From Streptomyces kaniharaensis (lineage in GTDB: Bacteria; Actinomycetota; Actinomycetes; Streptomycetales; Streptomycetaceae), in the NCBI RefSeq assembly GCF_009569385.1, contig NZ_WBOF01000001.1, positions 3,048,001 to 3,112,000 on the forward strand: a stretch of DNA of 64,000 nt, read 5' to 3'. Shown piece after piece: positions 49,754-59,047 of this stretch. The first letter of the stretch is position 1. Each line of letters begins with the position of its first letter. The position numbers and the translations under genes are program-made. The notes beneath the pieces were generated by a model that was not told the DNA's origin, ran no database searches, and worked only from the letters and a program-made list of their open reading frames with translations.

Positions 49754-50288
49754 GCGAGGGCTTGCCCGGCGCCGTCGGCGCGACCGGCAGGGACGGTACG
49801 GCAGGCCTGGACGGTACAGCCGGTGCCGAGGGCGACGACGTCCAGGACGGCTTCGCGGACGTCGGGGAAGGCGCCGGCATCGGGTCGTCGTCGCAGCCGC
49901 TCCCCCCGTCGACCTCGTCCACGTCGTCGTGGTCGATGTGGTGGTGCCCGGTCCGCCCGGTCTTCGACCCCTTGGAGCCCTTCGAACCGCCGGACCCCTT
50001 GGACCCGCCCGACCCCTTGGACCTGCTGCCCTTCGCCAGGTAGACGACGTCGTTCTCGTCCTCCGGCAGGTAGGCGGCCTGGGCGACCGCCACCGTCCCG
50101 AGGCCCGTGCTCGCCCGCGTCGCGGTGGCGACAGCCGTGGCTGTGGCCGTCGCCGAGGCCGAGGGGCTCGACACTCGCGGAGCCGCCGGGGGCGGGCAGT
50201 CCGCCTCGCCACGATGCCCGCCGGAGCAGCCGGTGAGCATCAGCGCCCCGGCCACGCCCACCCCCGCCAGCGTCAGCCGACGTCTCAC
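49749..50288 (-). CDS. Lipoprotein with Ser/Gly/Lys-repeat and acidic-His region
   Basis: 179 residues from GTG 50288, whose GTGA overlaps the peptidase stop. Signal peptide with lipobox LMLTGC (about residue 21) means it is anchored to the outer face of the membrane. The mature part is low complexity: Ala/Thr repeats, then SKGSGG repeats, then GHHHIDHDDVDEVDGG, which could chelate metal ions. No catalytic domain. Confidence 0.7.
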   Translation of the reverse strand: MRRRLTLAGVGVAGALMLTGCSGGHRGEADCPPPAAPRVSSPSASATATATAVATATRASTGLGTVAVAQAAYLPEDENDVVYLAKGSRSKGSGGSKGSGGSKGSKGSKTGRTGHHHIDHDDVDEVDGGSGCDDDPMPAPSPTSAKPSWTSSPSAPAVPSRPAVPSLPVAPTAPGKPSR

Positions 50289-52132
50289 GCCGGGCCCCCG
50301 TCCTCGGCGAGGCCTTCGCCGTCCAGGTGCCGCCGCACGAAGTCGATCTCCAGCCGCAGCTGCTTGATCCGCTCGTCCACGACCAGCGATCCGTGCCCGG
50401 CGTCGTACCGGTAGACCTCGTGCGGCTTGCCCAGCTGCTGCAGCCGCTCGACGTAGTTCTCGATCTGCTTGATCGGGCAGCGCGGGTCGTTGACCCCGGC
50501 GCTGATGTAGACCGGCGCCCGCACCTGCTCGACGTACGTGAGCGGCGAGGACGCGGTGAAGCGCTCCGGGACCTCCTCCGGGGTGCCGCCGAAGAGCGTG
50601 CGGTCGAGCGACTTGAGCGCCTCCATCTCGTCGGCGTACGCGGTGGGGTAGTCCGCGACGGGCACGGCGGCGACGCCGAGCGTCCAGTGCTCGGGCTGCA
50701 CGCCGAGGCCGAGCAGGGTGAGGTAGCCGCCCCAGCTGCCGCCGGTGAGCACCAGCCGCCGCGGGTCGGCGAGGCCGCTCGCGACCGCCCACTCCCGGAC
50801 GGCGGCGATGTCCTCCAGTTCGATCAGGCCGACGCGCTCGCGCAGCGCGTCCGTCCAGGCCTGGCCGTAGCCGGTGGAGCCGCGGTAGTTGACCCGGACC
50901 ACCGCGAAGCCGTGGTCGAGCCAGGCGGCCGGACCGGCGGCGAAGGCGTCGCTGTCGTGGTGGGTGGGGCCGCCGTGGATCTCGAACACGGTCGGGACGG
51001 GGCCCTCGCCGGCCCCGGCCGGCCGCTGCACGAGGGCGTGCACGCGCCCGCCGGGCCCGTCCACCCACACGTCCTCGACGGGGACGGAGCCGGGCGGCAC
51101 CGCGCCGGGCGCCCGCAGGACGACCGTCCCGGCGGTGGAACGCACGGCGGACGGCTCGGCGGCGGAGGACCAGAGGTACTCCACGGTGCCGTCCGGGCGG
51201 GCGGTGGCGCCGCCGACGGTGCCGCGCGGGGTGTCGAGGCGGGTCAGCCGGCCGTCGGCGAGGGAGTAGGAGAACAACTCGCTGCGCGCCTCGTACTCGT
51301 GCTCGACCAGCAGCGCCTCGGCGCCGGGGCGCCACTGCGCCGAGACGTCCCCGGGCAGTTCACGGCCCTGCTCGTCGCGCAGCGGGAGGGCGGTCTCGGC
51401 ACCGGTGGCAACATCCCAGATCACCGGTTCCCAGCGGCCGGTGCGCTGGTGGGCGACGAGCAGGCGGGTGTCGCCGTCGACCGGGGCGAAGCCGAGGCAG
51501 GCGACGCCGCGCGGCTCGGCCCGGCCGGTCACCTCGTCGAGCTCGGCGACGGTCGTGCCGTCGGAGAGCCGGACGATCCGGATGGCGGAGTGCATCGCGT
51601 CGCCGTGCTCGGTGTGGTCGATGGCGAGCAGGGAGCCGTCGTAGCTGAGGTCGCCGATGCCGCCGTACTCCTCGTGCCGGTAGATCTCGACGGCCTCGGC
51701 GGCGCCGGGGCGGCGCAGGTGCAGGGTGGTGCCGTCCTCGTCGGTGGAGCGGCCGACGACCACGGTGCCGTCGCGGCCGAGGGCGAGGCCGGCCGAGTAG
51801 GAGGGGGCGAGGCCGGGCACGGCCTCCTCGTCGGGCCCGCCGGCGAACGGCTGGCGGCGCCAGACGCCGAACTCGTCGCCGTCGTGGTCGTCGAACCACC
51901 ACACCCAGTCGCCGTCCGGGGACAGCTCGGCGTCGGTGGTGCCGTTCGGCCGGTCGGTGACCTGCCGGTGGGTGCCGGCGGCACGATCCCAGGCGTAGAC
52001 CTCGTAGGTGCCGGTCGCGTTGGACACGTACAGCGCCCGGTCGGGGGCGTCGTCGGCCCAGTCGGGCAGTGACACCCGCGCGGCCCGGAACCGCTGCTCC
52101 CACGCCGGTACGGCGCTCTTCTCCTCGCTCAT
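50285..52132 (-). CDS. S9-family prolyl oligopeptidase-like serine peptidase
   Basis: 615 residues from ATG 52132. An N-terminal seven-blade beta-propeller (about 20-370; repeats such as LSPDGDWVWWFDDHDGDEFGVW) is followed by an alpha/beta-hydrolase domain. Catalytic triad: Ser in LTGGSWGGYLTLLG, Asp in GVNDPRCP, His in DAGHGSLV. Cytosolic, no signal peptide. The family cleaves short peptides, often as acyl-aminoacyl or dipeptidyl peptidases. Upstream of and coupled to the lipoprotein gene. Confidence 0.92.
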   Translation of the reverse strand: MSEEKSAVPAWEQRFRAARVSLPDWADDAPDRALYVSNATGTYEVYAWDRAAGTHRQVTDRPNGTTDAELSPDGDWVWWFDDHDGDEFGVWRRQPFAGGPDEEAVPGLAPSYSAGLALGRDGTVVVGRSTDEDGTTLHLRRPGAAEAVEIYRHEEYGGIGDLSYDGSLLAIDHTEHGDAMHSAIRIVRLSDGTTVAELDEVTGRAEPRGVACLGFAPVDGDTRLLVAHQRTGRWEPVIWDVATGAETALPLRDEQGRELPGDVSAQWRPGAEALLVEHEYEARSELFSYSLADGRLTRLDTPRGTVGGATARPDGTVEYLWSSAAEPSAVRSTAGTVVLRAPGAVPPGSVPVEDVWVDGPGGRVHALVQRPAGAGEGPVPTVFEIHGGPTHHDSDAFAAGPAAWLDHGFAVVRVNYRGSTGYGQAWTDALRERVGLIELEDIAAVREWAVASGLADPRRLVLTGGSWGGYLTLLGLGVQPEHWTLGVAAVPVADYPTAYADEMEALKSLDRTLFGGTPEEVPERFTASSPLTYVEQVRAPVYISAGVNDPRCPIKQIENYVERLQQLGKPHEVYRYDAGHGSLVVDERIKQLRLEIDFVRRHLDGEGLAEDGGPA

Positions 52133-52253
52133 CCGACCATCCAACCCGATCGGGCGGACAGAACGGAACGGGCGGGTGGGCTCCGGTCCTCCCGCGACCC
52201 GCCGGACTTGGCAGGGGCGGGTCGTTCGTGCCCGCCCCCTCGTCCGCCTCGCC

Positions 52254-52631
52254 TCACGCGCCCGGGACGCGGTCCAGGAATCCGTACACCGAGGCGATCC
52301 GCCCGTCCGGCCCGGCCACCAGCACGTCGAAGCCGACGACGATCGGCTCGGCACCGGCCGGCCCGAGGTTCCAGGTGAAGCGGGCGATGCCGTGGTGCGC
52401 GTCCACCGGGCCGAGGGTGAAGTCCAGCCCCGGGAACTGCGCCTGGGCGGCGCCGATCAGCGCGTCGATCGCGTCCCGCCCGGTGACGGCGGCCAGCGGG
52501 TCGGTGTAGCTGCCGTCCTCGGCCCACACCTCGTCGACCAGCTTGCGGCGGGCGGCCGGGTCGGTTTCGTTCCAGACCGCGAGGTAGCGCTCGGCGAGCA
52601 GCTGGAGGGTGGCGGTGGTGATCTCGCTCAT
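52254..52631 (-). CDS. NTF2-like/SnoaL-fold protein
   Basis: 125 residues from ATG 52631 with GGGAGAAG upstream. LLAERYLAVWNETDPAARRKLVDEVWAEDGSYTDPLAAVTGRDAID and the C-terminal IVVGFDVLVAGPDGRIASVYGFLD are typical of the small cone-shaped SnoaL/NTF2 domain. Could be a ketosteroid-isomerase-like enzyme or a binding protein. It is divergent from the LuxR regulator, which is often its controller in such pairs. Confidence 0.8.
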   Translation of the reverse strand: MSEITTATLQLLAERYLAVWNETDPAARRKLVDEVWAEDGSYTDPLAAVTGRDAIDALIGAAQAQFPGLDFTLGPVDAHHGIARFTWNLGPAGAEPIVVGFDVLVAGPDGRIASVYGFLDRVPGA

Positions 52632-52778
52632 GGTCTTCTCCCTTGTCCCGGTGGGTGGTTGGGCGGGTCGTTCCCGCTGCTCATAACGGTAGGGACGGGC
52701 TCGCGCGGGCGAATCGGTCACGTATCGGTAGGCGATACGGACCGTTCGCCGCCCGTCCGGGTAGGTAGGGTCGGAGGC

Positions 52779-55508
52779 ATGCTGTACGGGAGGGAACGCG
52801 AACAGGCTGTCGTGGACGGGCTGTTGGACGGGGCGCGGAACGGCCGCAGCGGGGTGCTGCTGCTCAGGGGCGAGCCCGGGATCGGCAAGACCGCCCTTCT
52901 GGACCACGCCGTCGCGACGGCGGGGCGGGACTTCCGGGTGATCCGGGCGGCCGGCGTCGAACACGAGGCCGAACTCCCCTTCGCCGGGCTGAGTCTGCTG
53001 CTCGCGCCGGGCCTGGATCGGCTGTCCGCCCTGCCCGGGCCGCAACGGCGGTCGCTGGAGGCGGCGTTCGGCCTCGCCTCTGCACCCGACTCCGGGCCCG
53101 CCCCCGCCGACCGGCTGCTGGCCGGGCTCGCCACGCTCGGGCTGCTCGCCGAACTCGCCGCAGACCAACCGCTGTTGTGCGTCGTCGACGACGTGCAGTG
53201 GCTGGACCACGCATCGCTGGACGCCCTGCTGCTCGCCGCCCGCCGCCTCCAGGCCGAAGGAGTCGCCCTGCTGCTCGCCGCCCGCACCGGCGGCGCCCCC
53301 GCGGACCGGCAACTCGGCCTCCCCGAACTGCACGTGGCCGGCCTGGCCGAAGCCGACGCCACGCGGCTGCTCACCCACCGCGCCGGCCCCGACCTGCCCG
53401 CCTCCGTCCGGGACCGGCTGCTCGCCGAAGCGGCCGGAAACCCGCTCGCCCTCACCGAACTCCCCGTCGCAGCCGGCACACAGACCCACTCGCCGGGCGG
53501 CCTGCCGCTCACCAGCCGACTCCTCATCGCCTTCCACGGCCAGGTCACCGGCCTGCCCGCCGCCACCCAGACCCTGCTGCTGGTCGCCGCCACCGAGGAG
53601 AACGGCGAACTGGACGCCGTCCTGCCCGCCGCCGCGGCCCTCGGCGCGACCGCCGACCACCTCGCCCCCGCCGAGGAAGCGGGCCTGGTGACGATCGGCC
53701 CCGACCGCCGCCTCGCCTTCCGCCACCCCCTCCTGCGCGCCGCCATCCTCCAGCGCGCGCCACACGTCCAGCGCCTGGCCGCCCACCGGGCCGTCGGCGA
53801 GGCCCTGACCGACGGCGACCGCCGCACCTGGCACCTCGCCCTCGCCGCCACCAGCCCCGACGCCGCCCTCGCCGACGCCCTGGAACGCACCGCCGTCCGT
53901 GCCGAAACCCGCGGCGCCCACGGCGGCGCCGCCGCGGCCTACGAACGCGCCGCCCGGCTCACCCCCGACCGCGACGGCGCCACCCGCCGCCTCATCCTGG
54001 CCGCCGAAGCCGCCACCGAGGAAGGCAAGTTGGCGCACGCCGAGGCACTCGCCGACCAGGCCGCCGCCCGTACCGACAGCGTCCTCGCACACGCCCTGCT
54101 CGACCACGTCCGGGCCACCGCGCACTTCTGGCGCGGCTCCTACCCGACCGCCTACCGCCTCCTGCTCGACGCCGCAGGCACCGCCATCGAACCGCCGCAC
54201 GCCGCCCGCATGCTGCTCCAGGCCTTCCACGCCGCCTGGTACGCCGGCGAGGAACCGGTGGGCGCCGTCCTCGACCGCCTCGCCGCCCTCCCGCTCGCCG
54301 ACGACGACCCGCTCACGCCGCTCGCCCGCCACCTCCCGGCCGCCGTCCTCCCGGCCCTCGGCCGGACCGCGCCGCCACTACCCGCAGCCCGCACCACCGC
54401 CGACGCCGCCCGCAAGGCCGGCGCCGAGACGCCGGCCGACCTCGTCCAGCTCTGCGGCGCCACCCTCGTCCTCGGCCGGGACGACGAAACCGCCGAACTC
54501 GCCGGCGAACTCGTCGCCGAGGCCCGCGCCAAAGGCGGCGTCGGCGTGCTGCCCACCCTGCAGTTCTTCCTCGCCGAAGCCGAACTCTTCCACGGCCGGC
54601 ACCGGGACGCCGAGGTCACCGCCACCGAGGCCCTCGGCCTCGCCCGCGACACCGGCCAGCACCAGTGGGTCAGCCAACTCACCGCCCTGCTCGCCTACCT
54701 GGCCGCCCTCGCCGGCACCACCGACACCTGCACCGAACTCGCCGGCACCGCCCTCACCACCACCGGCCCGCAGACCGCCGCCCCCGCCTCCGGCGAACCC
54801 TGGGCCCACTGGGCGCTCGCCCTGCTCGACCTCGGCCACGGCCGCGCCGCCGACGCCGCCGACCGCCTGCACACCCTCACCACCGGCCGCTACCGGCACC
54901 ACGTCAGCGCCACCCGGGCCGTCCCCGACCTCGTCGAGGCCGCCGTCCGCCTCGGCACCCCCGACCGCGCCGCCGCCCCCTACGAACGCTTCGCCCGCTG
55001 GACGGCCGCCGCCGACCGCCCCTGGGCCGAGGCCCTCCGCCTCCGCTGCCAGGCCCTCCTCGGCCCCGACGAACTCGCCGAATCCGCCTACCGCGCCGCC
55101 CTCGACCTGCACGAGGGCACCCACCGCCCCTTCGAACAGGCCCGCACCGCGCTCCTCTATGGCGAATGGCTCCGCCGCGCCCGCCGCCGCACCGACGCCC
55201 GCCCCCACCTGCGCGCCGCCCTCGAAACCTTCGAACGCCTCGCCGCCCACCCCTGGGCCACCCGCGCCCGCACCGAACTCACCGCCACCGGCACCACCGC
55301 CCCCACCCCACGCGCCGCCAACTCCCCCCTCGCCACCCTCACCCCCCAGGAACTCCAGATCGCCCGCCTCGCCGCCCAAGGCCTCACCAACCGCGACATC
55401 GCCGCCCAGCTCTTCCTCAGCCCCCGCACCGTCGGCCACCACCTCTACAAGGCCTACCCCAAACTGGGCATCACCTCCCGCACCGACCTCCCCACCCTCC
55501 TCGTCTGA
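52779..55508 (+). CDS. Large LuxR-family (LAL-type) ATPase transcriptional regulator
   Basis: 909 residues from ATG 52779; the frame is open well upstream but homology starts at MLYGREREQAVVDGLLD. AAA/STAND ATPase with Walker A GEPGIGKT (31-38) and Walker B LLCVVDDVQWLDH. A long helical TPR-like middle and a C-terminal LuxR helix-turn-helix (LATLTPQELQIARLAAQGLTNRDIAAQLFLSPRTVGHHL) follow. GGAGG lies directly against the ATG, too close for normal use, so initiation may be weak or leaderless. GC content is extreme toward the 3' end. Confidence 0.9.
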   Translation: MLYGREREQAVVDGLLDGARNGRSGVLLLRGEPGIGKTALLDHAVATAGRDFRVIRAAGVEHEAELPFAGLSLLLAPGLDRLSALPGPQRRSLEAAFGLASAPDSGPAPADRLLAGLATLGLLAELAADQPLLCVVDDVQWLDHASLDALLLAARRLQAEGVALLLAARTGGAPADRQLGLPELHVAGLAEADATRLLTHRAGPDLPASVRDRLLAEAAGNPLALTELPVAAGTQTHSPGGLPLTSRLLIAFHGQVTGLPAATQTLLLVAATEENGELDAVLPAAAALGATADHLAPAEEAGLVTIGPDRRLAFRHPLLRAAILQRAPHVQRLAAHRAVGEALTDGDRRTWHLALAATSPDAALADALERTAVRAETRGAHGGAAAAYERAARLTPDRDGATRRLILAAEAATEEGKLAHAEALADQAAARTDSVLAHALLDHVRATAHFWRGSYPTAYRLLLDAAGTAIEPPHAARMLLQAFHAAWYAGEEPVGAVLDRLAALPLADDDPLTPLARHLPAAVLPALGRTAPPLPAARTTADAARKAGAETPADLVQLCGATLVLGRDDETAELAGELVAEARAKGGVGVLPTLQFFLAEAELFHGRHRDAEVTATEALGLARDTGQHQWVSQLTALLAYLAALAGTTDTCTELAGTALTTTGPQTAAPASGEPWAHWALALLDLGHGRAADAADRLHTLTTGRYRHHVSATRAVPDLVEAAVRLGTPDRAAAPYERFARWTAAADRPWAEALRLRCQALLGPDELAESAYRAALDLHEGTHRPFEQARTALLYGEWLRRARRRTDARPHLRAALETFERLAAHPWATRARTELTATGTTAPTPRAANSPLATLTPQELQIARLAAQGLTNRDIAAQLFLSPRTVGHHLYKAYPKLGITSRTDLPTLLV

Positions 55509-55623
55509 CCCCGGCCGGGCCTGAGCAACGCCTACTCGGGCCTAGGCGACTCGGTGTTCGCCATCACCACGGTCGATCCGCCCACGATCCAGTAGCCTCG
55601 CCGCCCGGCACCACAGAACGTCA

Positions 55624-55663
55624 CAGGCCCGGTGTCCCCGAGAAGGGACACCGGGCCTGTTTT
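55624..55663 (+). terminator. Rho-independent terminator after the LuxR regulator
   Basis: Perfect 15-bp stem (CAGGCCCGGTGTCCC at 55624-55638, complement at 55645-55659), 6-nt loop, followed by TTTT. It lies between the LuxR gene and the convergent EVE-nuclease gene. Confidence 0.88.
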
Positions 55664-55664
55664 G

Positions 55665-57017
55665 CTATTCCCACACCCTGGCGTCTGCTCCCGGCCACGC
55701 GAGCACCACCCCGGCCCGTTCGCAGATGCCCAACCACCGCTCCTCCAGCGGTGTGCGCTCCAACCAGAGAACTCCACGAACCTGCGGTGCCCGCGCACTG
55801 AGTTGGTCAACGTAGTCCAGCAACTGCCCTATTCCAGTCCGCAGTTGATGTGATTCGTTCTCGGGCCGCAAGGATTTGACTTCGGTAACCGTCAGGGTGT
55901 CCCCGTCGTGCCACGCGATATCAAAGGCCGGGTCGGCTGGAGTCGGCGAAAGCGGTTTCATGCCACGTGCCTGCACTTGCTCAGCGAGCGCGTTCTGAAG
56001 CTGCCGATGCTTGCTGAGATTTCGCCCGACAAGCGCCGGGTCCGGGGCGCTCGGGATAGCTGGCGCCGGAACCGTGGTCTCGTCCTCGACCCGATAGGCA
56101 CTGCCCACAGGCACGCCGGGGGCGGTTACCGCGGCCCCCACGCGGATCAGGTGGAAATGGATGACTGTGCGTTCCGGCCCGCCGTTACTGGACCTGGCGC
56201 GCCCCCACGAGTACGGCTCACTGGGATCGAGGATCCACTCACCCGCGTAGCGGACCGTGCCGCGACTGCCGATGAAGAGGCGAAGACACCGACCATCCTG
56301 GAGGTGGTCCCGGATGGCCTTGTTGCCTTTGGTGAAGACCTGATCGCCGATCTGCCCTTCACCCGTGTACCGGAAGTGGTCGTCAGATATCCAAACGTCT
56401 TCGTAGCCGTGCTGCTCGCCCGTGCTGGCGTCCGTGAAGAGCAGGACGTTCTTGGACTGCAACGACGGACTAATGCCTCCTTGGCGGCTTCCCCCGTAGC
56501 GGTCATGCAGTTCGACTCGGCGAATCTCCTCACCAGGTTGGAGGTGCCAGTCATCGCCTGCCGGCATCTCGTTGCCCCGAGCGGAGGACACGATGTGATC
56601 TGCCCTGGCAGCCAGTGCCTCCCACTGATCATCCGTAAGGCGATGCGGATTTCCAGCGAACGGCTGGGACAGGATCCCAGCACCGGCGAAGACGTCGTGG
56701 TCCCTGAACCACGCCCGCGGGATAGGGGAATCCAGCCATTTCTGAACCTTCAACGGCACGGCGTCCCGGGCCCCGGGAGGCTCTGCCCAGTACTGATGGT
56801 CTGCCTTCTCGCTGTCGCACCAGTAGGGCTCGCCAGTGAGCTCACCAAGCGCCACGACACCACCGGCTGGTCCGCTCACCCACAGCGCGAACAGATCGCC
56901 TTTCTGCATCTCCTTCAGGTAGCGCCGGACCGTCCATGAGTCCAATTCGCCACCGTCCGCTCGCAGGTCGTCGATACGGAACCTCGCCGGGTTGCACACC
57001 AGCACCCACGCCGTCAT
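55665..57017 (-). CDS. EVE-domain / SRA-like / PD-(D/E)xK nuclease, candidate modification-dependent restriction enzyme
   Basis: 450 residues from ATG 57017 (GGAAGG at 9 nt). Residues 1-150 are an EVE domain (AWVLVCNPARFRIDDL, MQKGDLFALWVSGP, GNPHRLTDDQWEAL), a PUA-like reader of modified bases. About 165-270 (LHDRYGGSRQGGISPS, WISDDHFRYTGEGQIGDQ) resembles the SRA-like domain of McrA-type enzymes. About 340-450 has a nuclease core: FDIAW, VTEVKSL (Asp ... Glu-x-Lys) and QLRTGIGQLLDY (QxxxY). Together these suggest sensing and cutting of modified DNA. It sits beside a broken integrase and tRNA-Pro and is AT-richer than its neighbours. Confidence 0.72.
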   Translation of the reverse strand: MTAWVLVCNPARFRIDDLRADGGELDSWTVRRYLKEMQKGDLFALWVSGPAGGVVALGELTGEPYWCDSEKADHQYWAEPPGARDAVPLKVQKWLDSPIPRAWFRDHDVFAGAGILSQPFAGNPHRLTDDQWEALAARADHIVSSARGNEMPAGDDWHLQPGEEIRRVELHDRYGGSRQGGISPSLQSKNVLLFTDASTGEQHGYEDVWISDDHFRYTGEGQIGDQVFTKGNKAIRDHLQDGRCLRLFIGSRGTVRYAGEWILDPSEPYSWGRARSSNGGPERTVIHFHLIRVGAAVTAPGVPVGSAYRVEDETTVPAPAIPSAPDPALVGRNLSKHRQLQNALAEQVQARGMKPLSPTPADPAFDIAWHDGDTLTVTEVKSLRPENESHQLRTGIGQLLDYVDQLSARAPQVRGVLWLERTPLEERWLGICERAGVVLAWPGADARVWE

Positions 57018-57204
57018 GGCACCCACCCTTCCCCCACGGTCGTAGACCCACAGCGTAGTTACGCGGCACAGACGAATCTATCGACCGGCGCGGGAGCACC
57101 CCTGCTGTACAAGAGTTGCTGTTCGTCACGGGCCCGGAATGGTGGCTCGGCCGCCCTAGCGGTTCCCCGACCCGGCACCGCCCGATCCGACACGCAGGTG
57201 GCAC

Positions 57205-57480
57205 ATGTCCCCGATCGCCGTGGGCACCGAACTGGACCCCCACGTCGGGGCGAGCGTTTCGTACGGCCATCGCCGAGGCAGTGGGCGTGAACGCCGCAGT
57301 AGCCGCCAGGTGAGATGCGCCACAGCTTCGTGCGCCCTGCACTCGGACAGCGGCGTGCCCCTGGAGGAGACCTTCCGACTGGCCGGCCACTCCCAGCACG
57401 GCGGTGACCGAGAAGGGCAACCGGAAGCAGGTCCGCCGATGGTCCAGACCGGCCCGACAGTGACGACCCGTTCTCCCGAG
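57205..57480 (+). pseudogene. Degenerate tyrosine recombinase (integrase), C-terminal remnant
   Basis: Split over several frames one can read GTELDPHVG, FRTAIAEAVGVNAAVA, MRHSFV, SDSGVPLEETFRLAGHS, STAVTEKGNRKQVR and MVQTG. In this order they are the C-terminal half of streptomycete element integrases: the HxxR box (RHSF), GHS and the region carrying the Tyr (here the Tyr before RKQ is lost). At least three indels break it. It ends about 80 nt from tRNA-Pro, the classic position of such integrases, and marks a lost element. Confidence 0.78.
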
Positions 57481-57518
57481 ACCCTGAGGCATTGTCACTC
57501 AGCTGGTCACGCACAACG

Positions 57519-57556
57519 CCAGAGGGCCTACCGGATCTCTCCGATAGGCCCTCTGG
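57519..57556 (-). terminator. Stem-loop terminator of tRNA-Pro
   Basis: Perfect 12-bp inverted repeat (CCAGAGGGCCTA / TAGGCCCTCTGG) just 3' of the tRNA gene. Confidence 0.75.
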
Positions 57557-57562
57557 ACTGGG

Positions 57563-57636
<74 letters not shown>

Positions 57637-57736
57637 GTCTTGCGTTTTGTTGCTCTGTCTCCGTCGCAACGAGTAGAACTCTACCGGACGCTCGCCGAGA
57701 CACGAAATCCGATTCCCGGCGGGCGTCCGGGGCGGG

Positions 57737-58681
57737 TCAGCTGGGGGTGGGGGTGAGGGTGAGGAGGGTGGCTTCGGGGGGGCAGGCGAAGCGGACGGGG
57801 GTGTAGCGGTTGGTGCCGCAGCCCGCGGAGACGTGGAGGTAGGAGCGGCTGCCGCCGGCGGTGTGGGTGGAGAGGCCCTTGACCCGCTTGGCGTCGAGGT
57901 CGCAGTTGGTGACGAGGGCGCCGTAGAAGGGGATGCAGAGCTGGCCGCCGTGGGTGTGGCCGGCGAGGATCAGGGGATAGCGGTCGGCGGTGAAGGCGTC
58001 GAGGACGCGCAGGTAGGGCGCGTGGACGACGGCGAGGGAGAGGTCGGCGTCGGCGGAGGGGCCGCCGGCGACCTCGGTGTAGCGGTCGCGGCGGATGTGC
58101 GGGTCGTCGAGGCCGGTGAACTCGATGTCGAGGCCGCCGATGGTGAGCCGGCCGCGGGTGTTGGTGAGGTCGAGCCAGCCGGCCGCGTCGAAGCCGTCGC
58201 GGAGCTTCTCCCAGGGGTTGTGGACGGCGCCGGTGATGCCGCGGCGGGCGGTGCCGTCGGGGTTGTTCATGCCGTGGATGCCGCTGCGCATGGCCTGCAG
58301 GTAGCGGGCCGGGTTCTTGCGGGCGGGGCCGTAGTAGTCGTTGGAGCCGAAGACGTAGACGCCGGGGAACTCCATCAGCGGCCCGAGGGCGTCGAGGGTG
58401 GCGGGGACGCCGAGCGGGTCGGACAGGTTGTCGCCGGTGTTGACGACGAGGTCGGGGCGCAGGCCCGCGAGGCTCTTCAGCCAGCGCTGCTTCTTGCCCT
58501 GGCCGCTCACCATGTGGATGTCGGAGACCTGCAGTACCCGGATGGGACGGGCGCCCCGGGGCAGGACGGGGACCTCGACCCGGCGGAGCCGGAAGGCACG
58601 GACCTCGTACCCGGCGGAGTAGGCGAGGCAGGCGGCGCCGGTGGCGGCGATTCCGAGGGGGACGGAGTACAGCGGTCGCAT
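57737..58681 (-). CDS. Membrane-anchored metallophosphoesterase
   Basis: 314 residues. N-terminal hydrophobic segment (SVPLGIAATGAACLAYSAGY) likely a membrane anchor. The calcineurin-like motifs are all present: VSDIHM, NTGDNLSD, GSNDYYG, VVHAP and LAGHTHGGQL. Two-metal phosphoesterase; close to the YkuE/UDP-diacylglucosamine-hydrolase-like branch, substrate unknown. The C-terminal SAGCGTNRYTPVRFACPPEATLL is typical of the actinobacterial group. Confidence 0.92.
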   Translation of the reverse strand: MRPLYSVPLGIAATGAACLAYSAGYEVRAFRLRRVEVPVLPRGARPIRVLQVSDIHMVSGQGKKQRWLKSLAGLRPDLVVNTGDNLSDPLGVPATLDALGPLMEFPGVYVFGSNDYYGPARKNPARYLQAMRSGIHGMNNPDGTARRGITGAVHNPWEKLRDGFDAAGWLDLTNTRGRLTIGGLDIEFTGLDDPHIRRDRYTEVAGGPSADADLSLAVVHAPYLRVLDAFTADRYPLILAGHTHGGQLCIPFYGALVTNCDLDAKRVKGLSTHTAGGSRSYLHVSAGCGTNRYTPVRFACPPEATLLTLTPTPS

Positions 58682-58699
58682 CGCTCCATGCTCTCAGAC

Positions 58700-58948
58700 G
58701 GCGGATCAGCTGGTGAACGCCGGCGGCCGGGCGAGGGTGCGGCTGGCTGCTCCATAGGCGGCCTGGACCGGGGCAGCCAGCGGGCGAGGTCGGCGGGCTC
58801 GTGGAGGACCTCGTACCGGCGTAGGTGCCGGGGCCGCCGGTGGTGAGCAGTTCGAGGCAGAGTGCGCCGGGGTCGAAGTGGAAGCGGGTGCTCCGGGGGT
58901 TGTCAGGACCACCCCGGCGGCTGCGCCGGTCGGCTCACCCTTGATCAT
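58700..58948 (-). pseudogene. CGNR/ABATE-type regulator remnant, frameshifted
   Basis: From ATG 58948 three reading frames together give the start of a CGNR zinc-finger transcription factor: MIKGEPTG, then STRFHFDPGALCLELLTTGGPG, then RYEVLHEPADLARWL. Frame shifts lie near 58893 and 58811 and the CGNR zinc finger is absent. An intact palindrome remains upstream. Confidence 0.6.
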
Positions 58949-58968
58949 GTAACCACCTAAGGGGTTAC
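58949..58968. promoter_or_regulatory. Operator-like palindrome at the start of the CGNR remnant
   Basis: GTAACCACCTAAGGGGTTAC: perfect GTAACC/GGTTAC half-sites around an 8-nt centre, immediately upstream of ATG 58948. The TAACC-type palindrome probably served the regulator itself. Confidence 0.5.
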
Positions 58969-59047
58969 GGCACCCCCAGAAAGACCGCCCGAAACCCCCG
59001 GCCGTTAATGCCGGGCACCAGAACGCCGCAGGTGGGAGACTCGGGCC

